Assembly (NCBI GenBank): GCA_009103225.1
Contig: RHPI01003156.1
Coordinates: 705,339 to 769,338 of the forward strand
From: Chlorokybus atmophyticus
Lineage: Eukaryota > Streptophyta > Chlorokybophyceae > Chlorokybales > Chlorokybaceae
Direction: 5' to 3'
DNA length: 64,000 bases
Shown: piece after piece, positions 35,169-46,183 of the stretch
Numbering within the stretch: position 1 is the first letter of the stretch
How the letters are laid out: the number at the start of each line of letters is the position of its first letter
Program-made: the position numbers and the translations under genes
Notes under the pieces: model-generated
Told to the model about the DNA's origin: nothing
The model's database searches: none
Seen by the model: the letters and a program-made list of their open reading frames with translations, nothing else

Positions 35169-38100
35169 ATGGAGTGGCAGCCGCTGGGCCTCCTGGCCGC
35201 CGCCGGCGGGGAGGAGGCGGCGGACCAGCTGCTGCTGGCGGTCCGGACGGCCCTGGGACCGCTGCTGCAGAGCGCCGGAGGAGGACGAGGTGTAGGAGGA
35301 GAAGGAAGAGGAGATAACGGCCAAGAGATCCTCAGACTCACCTGCTTGGCAGTTGGAGATTTGCAGCAGGTTGTGTCCTGCTGGTGGTATTGTTGGAGCA
35401 CTACTAGTGCAAGATAGTAGTAAGAGAAGTGGTAGCTATCATCTCTGTTGCTGTTGTTGTTGTCTGCGACTATGCATGTTTGGTATGAGGTTCTGTTGTT
35501 TTGATTATGTTTGAACGTACGGTTTTCTGATCTTTTTGAGAATGCATGCAGGATGCAGCGGGTGCGGAGCTCACGCCTGAGCTGTTGTGCAGACTAGTCA
35601 CAGGTAACAGACTTCTTACACTGTGCGCACAACACTGCAGGCATTGGATGTGCAAGGCTCACAAACAAAGAACGTATAGACAGAGATCAGCATACACCTG
35701 TGTTGATACCCAATCTGATTTATGTCTCAGCGCGGATGGATGCGGACAAGGCCGCATGCTTTGACGCCGAGAAGGCCCGTCGTGAAGCGGCCTTTGGTGA
35801 AGCCAACCGCCTGTTTGAGGTAGTGACCTTCATGCGACTGTGAACATGCAGATGCGTGCGTGTGCGTACGTGCATGCGGATAGGTGTGCAGGAGTGTACA
35901 TGTGCTCGTGTGCCTGTGCGCATGTCTTCTTGTAAAAGTGTGCGCGCGTGTGCGTGTGCGTGTGTGTGAGCGCGTGTGTGCGCAGGTGCATATAAGTGCG
36001 AGTGCATGCATGTGTGCATGTCTGTGTCTGTGTCTGTGCATGCCTGTGCAGCACAAATACATACCCTCTCGCATTTTCTGTACAATAAAGAGAGACTCAT
36101 TGCCACATACACACAGGAAGCCAAAGCTGATCTGGAGGCAGCGAGAGTGAAGCTGGCAGAGGCAGAAGCCAAGCAGGCAGCGAGTTCAGAAACAGTAAGC
36201 GCAGAGACCGCACCAGACAACCCACCAGAGCCAATACCAGTAGCCAAAGAGAAGCCGAAAGACAAGCCCACTCCCGCAGCCGCTGCCGGAGCCAAACCCA
36301 CAGCGAAAGGGAAGCCGATTCCAGAAGCCGTAGCCGAACCCGTGCTCACAATCCCGCAGCTCCAAGCCGATATTGACAAACATACCCAAACACTCCAACT
36401 AACACAACAACACAAAGACTCGGCAGAAAAAGCCCTCTCTGCCAGCTTCAGAGCAGTGTGGGTTTACTGGCTCGACGTATCGTCCTTCGCTCCCGACGCC
36501 AACGCGCTCGCCAACCTACTCGACCACGGCTTCCCCGTACACGCCGTCCTCGCGCTTAAGAACAACAACAATGTTGGGTCGATGCCTCAGTATGTGAAGG
36601 ACCTCGTGCGCATGCAGCGGGCGAGCGCGGATGTTGGCGACGCCACTAGGCGTGTGGCGGTGGTGGAGGTGGATGTGGGCAAAGAGGAGGAGGAGGAGGA
36701 GAACAACAAGGAGGAGAAGCAGGAGGAAGAGGAGGGAAAGGAGGAGAAAGACAAGGACAAGGAGAAGGAGAAGGAGAAGGAGAAAGAGGTTGTGACTGAA
36801 GATGACGTGAAGAGGAATACTGAGGGTGAGTTCACACCATGCAATACTACGTCGCGTGCGTGCGCGCGCGCGCGTGCGTGTGCGTGTTTGTGTGTGTGTG
36901 TGTGACATGTTGTGTGACATGCGTGTACATATTTGTAAATGTGTGTGTGAGATGTTGCACTCATACATGTTTAAGTTCACCCCAACATTCTCTCCTTCTC
37001 TTTCACCCGCAGCCCTTCTGTCCCGCCTCCTCTCCTTCTCAAGTACTCAGCGCATCCACGCGTCATGGACGGCCCAGCGGCGCGTCGTGCCCGTCCCGTC
37101 GGCCCTGCCAACCGCGGACGTGGACGCGACGCGATACAGGAAGGTCGTCGGACGCGTACCCAACGCGTGCGCGAGCGTGCCCGTCGTACTGAACGCAATC
37201 CTGGAACAGGTGAGTAATAGAAGAGTTCATTACGAATGATTCGTACGTGTAGTAGTGAGATTGCTGCTGCCTGTGACTGCGACCAGTAGCAGCTTCTGTA
37301 CTGATGGTACCAGCAGTAGTGGCGGTGGTGGTGCTGCCCATGTGACAATGCCTCCCCCCCTCCCCCCTCACACACACACACACGCGCGCATGCACACACT
37401 GTTGTAGCACATGGAAACATCAGCAGTGGTCAGAATCACTGTTTGCTAGCAACAGTTTCACCACCATTGAGGGAGTCAGATGTGCAATCGGCAGCTGCTT
37501 GCAACCATAATGACTCTGACTGGAAGTGTGCAGTTGGTGGTAGTGCTGTTGTTGCGAATTTGTATTGCTACTGGCACCGACAACAGTTTCAACAGTGGGA
37601 AAGACGGTAGCATGATAGCGGTAGTACAAAACGGTAGTGATAACAGTATCACAGGTAGGTGTGCTACCGCTACATTCATACACAGTTTATCAGTGTCTGC
37701 CATTATCTCAAGTGGCTTACTTGTGGGCAGTAGGCCTGCGAACCAACAACACACTCCGACTTACCGACATGTTGTTTGGCAGGTAGCGTGGACCGAATGC
37801 GAGCCAACGGACGTACAAGCCGCCTACCAAGCCCAGGAGGCCGCCGACGTGGCCGCCTACATGGCCCGCGCCTTCCAACACCTCGGCACAACAACCACAC
37901 CCACACCCACCACCACCACCACCACCACACCCACACCCACACCCACCACTCTCCCCCTGCTTGTGCCTCTCGGCGACCCCGCCGCTCTCGCCCTCGCGCG
38001 CGCGGCGTCGCGATCGGGTGGACCCGCCGTGGACGACGCGCGCGATGCCGAGGCGCGGGTGTTGGGGACGGTGCTGAAGGCGTGCGGTAAGGAGGTGAAG

Positions 38101-40809
38101 GAGAAGGAGGAGGAGAAGGAGGAGAAGGAGGAGAAGGAGGAGGAGGAGGGAGAGGAGGAGGAGGAGGAGGAGGAGGAGGAGGGGGATGAAGAGCGTAAGG
38201 GCGCGAATGAGACGGCGCTTAGAGCGCACTGCACGCTGCCGTTGTCTCTTGTGCAACGCTATCGCCTGTTGGTAAGGACTTGTGTTACACAGTTACATCA
38301 CACACACCCTGACATACACGCACGCACGCACGCCAACTACACTGCACTCCACAGAAAGCGTTCCAGAGGTTGGTGCCCGCGACGTTAAAGGACGTCGTGA
38401 CTCGCCGTCGCCACGTAGTGGCTATGAACAAGTCCGCCCTCGCTGCGCGCATCGTCTCGGGCGCTCGCGGCCGCAACGTCAGAAAACACGCGTTTTACGC
38501 TCCCGAACACGCCACACTAATCGCTCAGTACGATGATGATGGAGACATCAACAACAACAACAACTTAGAGTCCACATACCCACATCTCGTTGTCCCACAT
38601 GAGCTCCCTCTCGGTGACTTTCACCACTCATTCAACCCGGAAAAGGACTCTTCTTTCTCTTCTCTCAATAAGGTGGTGTATGATATGGGTAAAGAGAGGG
38701 CGGGAGTGCGCACGCGAAGGGTGACACGTGGCCGTTGGCCCGGCGGGTACGCAAGGCATGAGGGGCGAGACACCACTATCGACACGTGTGAAGGACACGT
38801 GCTCGGCGTGCGCAAAGCCACGCACGACGACGCCAACAAGAGAGAGGGATACCACTATCTCACCCTCTGTTGCGCGGACGGATACGAAGCCACACTATTC
38901 GTCACACGTGAAGGCGTGAGCCACCTTCAAATCGCCACACCCGACGGCCAGTACGTGGACGTGTCGTCAAGTGGACACGTCGTGCAATCACACCCGCGAC
39001 CCAACAACAGGGCTGATGTTGGTGATAGTGACCAACACACACACACTTATGAGCTAGAGTGCTGCGTCGTGCCCTCCGGTGCGTTGGTCAAGCGCATGGC
39101 AGACGGGACGACGCAGGTCCTGCACCTCAATGGCAATGTCGCCGAGCGCGTTGTGGATGAACAGACGGGATTGCCGGCGTGGCACGTCACAAACAACGCC
39201 GGCCTGCGATGCGCTACGGTAAGCAGGAGATAGTGTTTGTGTACGTGCGTGCATGGGTGCGCGTGCGCGTGTGTGCATGTGTACGTGTGCACGCGCATGT
39301 GCTACCACCAACTATACTCAACACTTGCCCAACATGGCCCATCAAATGCGACAGTACACTGGCACGCGGAGGATTATGGTGCCCATCACTGCTGAAGAAT
39401 CCAATGTAGAAGGAGGAGTAGAGCCAACCACCGCTTCTTCTGTTGATACGCCTGCCGTGGACAGCATGCCAGCAGTTGCCACCGACAGTGGTGACAATGA
39501 GAAGGAGGTGGGTTTGGCAGGCCCACATGTTGCGCAGGAGAGAGAGGTGGAGGAGGAGTACAGCCGCGTCGGGGGCATGACGAGCGTCACGACGGTAACA
39601 GTGACGGATCCAGGTACGTGTGTGTGTGTGTAGGTGTGTGTAGGTGTGTATAAGCATGTGTGTGCCAGTGCACGTGCGCGTGTGCACGTGTGATGGCGTC
39701 ATACATACACATGCTGTTACTTGCAGATACTGGGGCGGTTGTGCGCACGCGGTCGGACCTCGTGATGGTTGTGGAGTACCCTGACGGACGCACACTTGTC
39801 AACCACGCCGGTATGCACACATACACACATTAACACCACACGCCCTTCTGTCTCCCTGTATTGCATACTGACTTGCGAGCTGCACGTGTACACGCGCAGA
39901 CGGCACGCGCATGAGCACTTACGGCAACCCCAGGCAGTTCCGCGTCGAGCGCGAGGGCTGCGCGACCGTGCACGCAACCGCATATGCCACAGCCGTCTAC
40001 CTGGAGGGCCAACCTGACGACGACAACAACAACAACAACAGGCTCATGGTTGCGTGGCATCCCGCCGACGGCTCCCTCGAGCTGTGTCTAACAGACGGCT
40101 CAAAACTCATAGCTCGCAATGAGGTGAGTCTCACGCGCGAGTCTCTCATTCACACACGAAGTGAGTATTCTGCTGCACACAAACCAACATATACCCACAG
40201 AAATTGCTTTACGCTTCTCGCAACTCCGTCGAGTCCATCACCCACATTCGTGGCGTGCTCGACGCGCGTGTGGACGACGGCGAGCACACGCAAGGCTGCT
40301 GTCTCATCGACTTGGCTAACGGCAGCGCGTGCGCGTGGACGATCGACGGCGACGGGTTCGACTTCACCGACACGTCTGAAGAGGGTGTGAACAACCACAA
40401 CAACCACAACAACCACGACAACAACAACAACGACGTGTCGCAGCTCGCGCCGCCGCCCCGACTCTTCCTCGTGTACCAAGATGGCGACGGGTATGAGCTG
40501 CTCGATGAAAGCGTATTCGCGAGGCAGATGGAAGAAGTGAAGAGAGAGGGGTCGGGATGGACTGTGACAGACGAGCCGGTGCTTGGAAGGTGCGTGTGCG
40601 TGTGCGTGTGCGTGTGCTGTGTCGGTTGTTGTATGTTGGTAGTTAAGTGAAGGTGGGAGTCATGTTGGGTGTTGTTGCGTGTAGTGAGGAGAGTAGTGTC
40701 CGCGCCTATACTTTGCTGAAGGAAGACCAGCACTGTCCCCCAGGACCCTCCCCTGTGCGGGTACAGGTGAGCACAGATTGTCACACAATAACAACAACAA
40801 CAACAACAA

Positions 40810-40857
<48 letters not shown>

Positions 40858-43378
40858 CTCGCTGTTTCCATGCAGCCGCCGCGGCCACCTCGTCCCGCTT
40901 CAGCTCCAAGGGCTTTACCCACTCTCTCCCTGCCGTCACGCCAGCACCCCACAAGCAAGCGACAACAACAACAACAACAACAAGTGCGCTCGTCGTCACG
41001 AGGGGCACCCTCCTCCATCGCCGACAGCGCCGACACACTCGGCAACGGCGGGTTGGACATCCCCGCCATCATCACGGAGGAGGACAACATTGACAACTAC
41101 ATGGACAACAACAACAACAACATTGGAAGTGTCAGTGAGCCACCGGCCCTGCCACGCATTGCCGCACCACCCACAAGTAGTACACATAGTGGCACACATG
41201 GTAGCACACATGTTGGTGCACGCACCCACATCAGAGCCACCCCGCCGATCGTGTTCGAGAGAGTCATCGAGTACGCGCTCATCACGCCTCGTGAGGTGGA
41301 CTCGATCGAGGACTCGTTGAGCAAGTATGCTCGATGGCGGGCGGAGAGGCGTGCGCGGGACCGCGACAACAACAACAACAACAACGGGGTGGAGAGGGGA
41401 GGTGAAGAGCGTGAGAGTGAAGAGGAGGCCAGAGTGATGCAGATGATGAGGGTGAGAGCTTGTGTGGTCTGCACAACACTCTTGCGGCAAAGAGTATTGT
41501 GCACTAGTACTGATACTGAAGTTTATTGCGTGTAGACTTTGGGAGCTGAAAGAGCTGGTGATGCAGAAAAAAGGGCGCAATCGGCTGTGCGCAAAACAAG
41601 GGTCAGAGAGATGGAGGGTGTTGTTGGTAGTTGTTGTTGGGTCTAACATCATTGTCGTGCTTATGGCTCACAAGTCGGGCTGTCTTTACAGCAGCAGGCA
41701 GGAGAGAAAGCTTCCGCTGCTCCAAAGCCTTCCTCCTCACCCTCAACTACACATCAACAACAGCAGCAACAACCCAACAAAAGCACACAAGCAACCAACA
41801 AGCCCTCTAGCAAAACAACAACAACAACAACGGCAGCAAAGACCACATCCTCCCCGCTAAAGTGGCACGGGAGTGACGAGGCACGTGTGTCGGCACAACA
41901 TGCAGACGAGCGTGAGGCTGGAAGGTTGCTCGACAGCATGATAGCGAGTGTTGCCGACAGCTGCGCGAGCACGCCCGCGGGAAGTGTGCAGGGTGACGAT
42001 GAACATGTTGAGGGAAGAGGAGAGGACGGGTGGGAGGCGGGTGAGAGCGCTGCGGGCAACAACATTGAAGGTGACAGAGGTGATGTGGACACGCCTGCGG
42101 ATGGGTCGGCAGCGCAGACAGCGCTACTTCAGGTGAGGTTGTTGTGGACTTGTTGTCGGAGTGGAGTGGAGCCAAAGTGGGGAGTGTGTGGGTATAACGT
42201 GGCTGTGTGTTGTGTAAGCAGAGCAACATGCAGCTGTCGTACCGCGACTACATAAGCCCGATCACGTCGCCCAACCACATCAGGTCCCCAAAGTACGTGC
42301 AAAAGGAGGCTTTGTTGGCAACACGAGTGAAAGGACTTTGCATCAATTCGACAGGTTATGTTGAGTAACTCATGTGTGTATGTGTAACAGGAAGAAGGAA
42401 CATCCCCGCAGCGCGGTGTACGACGTGTTCGGCAACCCTCGCAAGGCACCCTTGCCAATCACGTTGAAACACAAGTGCGTTAGCACCACACACACACACG
42501 CATCACGCATGCACACATCAACAATGTGCTTTTCCAACCTCAGGAGGTCTGAAGCCACGCCCGCCTGCAACGAGCGGTACCTTGTGATTGAAGACTCGGC
42601 GAAGCGTCACTTGAGGACGACGGCGGCCAACCTATTGGCTTCGCGGTTGGAGCCTTACGAAGTCCCGCAGCTGTTCTCGCTGTCTCCAGCGCACATATCG
42701 TTCGGGCTGGTGCGGCAGCACGACGTGGTCACGCGCTCCGCGGCGCTCAAGAACGTGGGAGTTGAACCTGGCCGATTCAAAGTGAAGCAGCCGGTGGCGC
42801 CGTTTGCAGTCCACTACAATACGGGACCTGTGAGCACACAAGCGTACACACAAACACACATGCACATGCACACGCGCACGCGCACGCACGCACGCGCACA
42901 CGCACAGATACGCTGTTCGCACTCGTGAACAAACCAGCACACAGCAACTGGCATCAATAAACACACAACAACAAAACAAAAACCTCTCCCACAGGTGGTG
43001 CCCGGTATGCACGCGCGGTTGGAGGTTGAGGTTGAGGGCAAGCGCCCCGGTGACTACTACGGCGAGGTCGAGGTGACCACAGAGTACAACGTGTTCATGT
43101 TGACTCTCAGCGCGAGCGTGTTGGCTCCCGCCGCGTACGAGATGGCCACACTCGGCCGCATCGTCAACGCTGGCGGGGAAGATGTTGGTGAGAACGGGTC
43201 CGGTGCTGTGGAGAAAGTGAAGAGACCCGCCAACGCCTTCAGACAAGAGAGGAAGAAAGCTGCGGGGAAGGAAGAAGCAGGCAGGGCGGAGCAGCAGCGC
43301 AGCGTGCGTGACTGGGAGCTGGATGAAAGCATCACCTTGGAGGAGTTGCAACGCAGGCGGGCTGGGCTAAAAGATTGA
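35169..43378 (+). CDS. SPAG17: SPAG17/PF6-like central-apparatus protein of motile cilia
   Basis: Nineteen exons: 35169-35369, 35552-35603, 35731-35819, 36117-36825, 37013-37209, 37783-38271, 38355-39218, 39355-39613, 39727-39810, 39900-40123, 40201-40589, 40685-40766, 40876-41451, 41536-41601, 41692-42132, 42222-42292, 42391-42474, 42544-42829, 42995-43378; all phases close and give about 1848 residues. SPAG17 (PF6 in Chlamydomonas) builds the C1a projection of the axonemal central pair. Supporting stretches: the N-terminal region with VYWLDVSSFAPDANALANLL; VPVVLNAILEQ (SPAG17 has VPLILHCMLEQ); repeated PDG-type beta segments in exons 7 to 11; and a C-terminal ASH/MSP-like region (SFGLVRQHDVVTRSAALKN, ending in LEVEVEGKRPGDYYGEVEV). 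Low-complexity runs are striking: Lys/Glu blocks, poly-Asn, poly-Gln and Thr/Pro. Exon 14 is the least certain. Confidence 0.85.
40787..40858 (+). repeat. (AAC)n microsatellite in a SPAG17 intron
   Basis: About 24 AAC/CAA units fill most of the 109-bp intron between exons 12 and 13. The same trinucleotide also occurs inside neighbouring exons, where it encodes short Asn or Gln runs (around 38550, 40021, 40400, 40965, 41105, 41367 and 41818). Confidence 0.9.
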
Positions 43379-43685
43379 GTGGTCATTGTGCGCATTCTGT
43401 CAGAATACAACTCATTGAACCGTCTGGCTGTAGATGCGACTTTCACAACTACTTTAGGCACCATTTATTTCAAACAACTTGTTTGTGTGAGATGGGCCAT
43501 TGCTTGAACACATGACAAGACACACCATTGCAACATTTGCTGCAGCGCAACATGTTGGCATGGAAGTCCAGCAGCACGCTCTCCGCCCAGCTAAACATAA
43601 TTAAGCAAACAATCACCCCAATACCAACACAGTTGCCTAACCCAACAAACCAGACCAGATATAGTACACTACAGACACTGGCAAG
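43379..43685. other. Short spacer between convergent SPAG17 and RAD51 genes
   Basis: These 307 bp hold the 3' ends of both genes. On the minus strand an AATAAA motif (about 43465) lies downstream of the RAD51 stop and could be its poly(A) signal. Confidence 0.4.
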
Positions 43686-45564
43686 CTACTCTTTGACATC
43701 TGTGATACCCTCTGCGCACACCATAAACCGCGCATCTTCCTCCGGCAAGTGCGGGCTGCAGACAAGCCTTGCAATGCGCTCTTCTCCGCGGCCCTTTCTT
43801 AGGGCCAAACTGCAGTACAAGCCGGTAAGCTCAGAATAAAGGCACACATCCTCAAGCACTTGCCAGTGTTTTGCGTGCCTGCATGCTTGCCAGCATGCAA
43901 TCACAACAATATGAGACTGGCACTAGGTGATGATGCCTACCGGTAGGTGGATGCGTGTGCAATAATGTTGCCACCTATGGGTTTCACTTGAGGGCCAGAG
44001 AAAGCCATAGCGGCATCGACTGTTGCCACCACTTGGTTGGTTATGACAATCGCAGCACCAAACTGCAAGAAGAGACAAGTGGTTGGGGCCAACCGTGCAA
44101 AACTCAACAGGCTGTGTTTGTTCTCAAGTTTCAGCTCTACTAGCCATACCGCTTCACCCAGGCGTTGCAGGGAGCGCAGAAACTTGCCAAGCTGCACCTG
44201 CCTGTCGGCAAGCTCTCCCCTGCCTGTGTACTCCACACGGAACAAAGACGTGACGCTGTCCACAATGACGACGGATATCCTGCGCGAAAACATATCCACT
44301 CGCAGTCAAAACCAACAGATACAATCCTCGAATGGACAGTAATTGTCGCAGAATGCTTGCTCTAAACGAAGTACTTCCAGCGCAACGTGCACGATATGCT
44401 GAGGCACATACCTTGAGGAAGCCATGAGATTGGCAGCTTCCACCAGTAACGACTGTTGGTGTTCTGTTGTTAAAGCACGGGCGTAGACGACATTGTCCAG
44501 GGCCTGCTGTGCATCTATGCGATACCTGAATGCACGCAAATGCATTCCATAGCGTATCCACAAGATGGACAATTATCTACCCGTTCGTCAGCAGTGTTCA
44601 AAACCACTGTACCTGTCTGCTATTTGCACCAAGCGCTCTGGTCGGAATGACCCCTCCGTATCAATGTAAAGCGCTTTGCCTTCACTTCCGCCATCCTTGA
44701 TCTCTATCTGCACAGCAGGCAACCATAATTCCTTCACTGCAAATTATTGGACTTGTGTCATACTGCTTGCCGGGTCAGCAACAAACCAAACCTGTGCGGT
44801 GATACAAAGGTTGTGGCAGATCTGCGTCTTGCCAGTTCTGAACTCTCCGTAAATCTCTGTTATGCTCCCTGACTCCACCCCCCCTGAAGAAACAACAATC
44901 ACAACAGGGCGACCCTCACAAGCACAATGCAGCCAGTTGCAGCATGAACATTGATGCTTTTTACACCCAATTTCATACCTCCGAGCAATTTGTCAAGTTC
45001 CCTTGAGCCTGTGGAGATGAGGATGATCTCTTTCCGTATCTGAAATATGCTGGTTGCGCAAGTGAACCCCCTGGGCACGATCTTGAACACTGCGGCCGAA
45101 CCACATCCGCATGTTCATGCATTATGCATACGCAAGCATGCATTTTGAATACTCATATGCATGCGTGCTGGTGAACGGGATGCAAGTTGGCCAAAGACAT
45201 ACACTACCAGCAGCAAGGACTTTTTCCGCCTTCTGCTCGCTGAAGCCCTTGATCTTCACGAGTTCACGGCGGGTGGCGTATGCTACGGACTCTACTGAGG
45301 TCAGGCCGACGTCGTGCAGCCGCTTTAAGTCCGCCGCAGCAATGCCATGTGACTACGCAACCCACAGAGCAAAGAAATGAGTGCAGTAGGTGATGGCTGC
45401 GTACACAAGCTGCAGCGATGACGGTCACATCACCGATCTAAGCATGAACAGCAACGGCTTGCCTCCAGCGCACTGAGCGGCGTGCACCCAGGAGCGCCAT
45501 CCTCCTGCTGCTGGTCCTCGTGCACTTGCTGTTGATCGCGGTGGGCCTCATGCTCAGCCTGCAT
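43686..45564 (-). CDS. RAD51: RAD51-family recombinase
   Basis: Nine minus-strand exons: 45564-45463, 45352-45208, 45089-44979, 44883-44792, 44707-44613, 44525-44412, 44279-44150, 44062-43941, 43809-43686 (stop TAG); 344 residues, the usual length. RAD51 forms filaments on single-stranded DNA and drives homologous strand exchange. Visible parts: a Gln-rich N-terminus; the helix-hairpin-helix domain ([27 protein letters not shown]); the Walker A motif [24 protein letters not shown]; the Walker B strand [17 protein letters not shown]; the loop region [19 protein letters not shown]; and an end in [18 protein letters not shown] and the end fit RAD51 better than DMC1, while [20 protein letters not shown] is DMC1/RadA-like. 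The first intron needs a GC donor (GAG|GCAAGC). Start chosen at the first in-frame ATG before that donor. Confidence 0.9.
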
Positions 45565-45750
45565 TCTGACTTTCGCTCACTCACTCGCCCTTCAAATCAA
45601 GCGCCGCCGCCGCTGCCAACGATGACAATACCACCACCGCCGCCGCCGCAAACCCTAAGCAAGCCAAACCCTATGTTTCAAATACTTCGAAAAAAAGGGC
45701 GCGAGTGTGAATCACAACGGCGTTCACTGATCCAGGTCAGCGACGCGGAT
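45565..45750 (-). promoter_or_regulatory. RAD51 upstream region with telo-boxes
   Basis: Just upstream of the RAD51 ATG the plus strand carries AAACCCTAA (45650-45658) and AAACCCTA (45666-45673), which match the plant telo-box. In plants such boxes are frequent in promoters of ribosomal-protein and cell-cycle genes. The retrotransposon begins only 187 bp upstream of the start codon, so the original promoter is truncated here. Confidence 0.5.
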
Positions 45751-46039
45751 TGTAGCGACGCAATGCTTATTATCAGTGTCCTGATTAGCGCCGCATTATC
45801 AACATGCTCTTAGTCAGCCAGCGAGGCCACGCGCCTCAATAGAATGCACAGTAGATATCGCATTAGCCAATAGCATGCTTTTTTTCTCATAAGCTTGTAC
45901 TAGCTACATGCCACACTTGAGCCCTATTTAAGCGGGCCCTTTCTATTCCATTAATTCAGTCTTGCTTATTATCACCTGCTCAGTGTGGCTTGCTATATGC
46001 ATGTGAGATGCCGCCGTTATAGTGAGTGCCGACATTACA
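45751..46039 (+). repeat. 5' LTR of the gypsy element
   Basis: It starts TGTAGCGACGCAATG and ends CCGACATTACA. A TATTTAAG box (about 45926) followed by GCGGGCCC could be the core promoter of the element. It differs from the 3' LTR at one C/T and one T/G position. Confidence 0.97.
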
Positions 46040-46040
46040 T

Positions 46041-46058
46041 TGGTGGAGACGCGGATTG
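46041..46058 (+). promoter_or_regulatory. Primer-binding site of the gypsy element
   Basis: TGGTGGAGACGCGGATTG starts one base after the 5' LTR. The TGG start complements the CCA end of a tRNA, as expected for minus-strand priming. I cannot name the tRNA from the sequence alone. Confidence 0.75.
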
Positions 46059-46183
46059 AGTGCCTTTTCACCACTCACCGCCCCTGCTTACGACAATTCA
46101 GTTATATATTGTCACCGATTTTATTCTTTTTTCTGTTACCGGCTCCGGCATTTTATCTTTATTTTCAGTCAACGTTGACCTTC

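Noticed and set aside
40209-41096. Long minus-strand open frame opposite SPAG17 with poly-Cys and poly-Val
   Set aside because: It is the antisense reading of (AAC)n repeats, which lack stop codons in every frame.
43686-45564. DMC1 or archaeal-type RadA rather than RAD51
   Set aside because: Some segments look DMC1/RadA-like, but the GPQ-KPIGGNI loop, the C-terminal ITDVKE and the length fit RAD51 best. A phylogeny would settle it.
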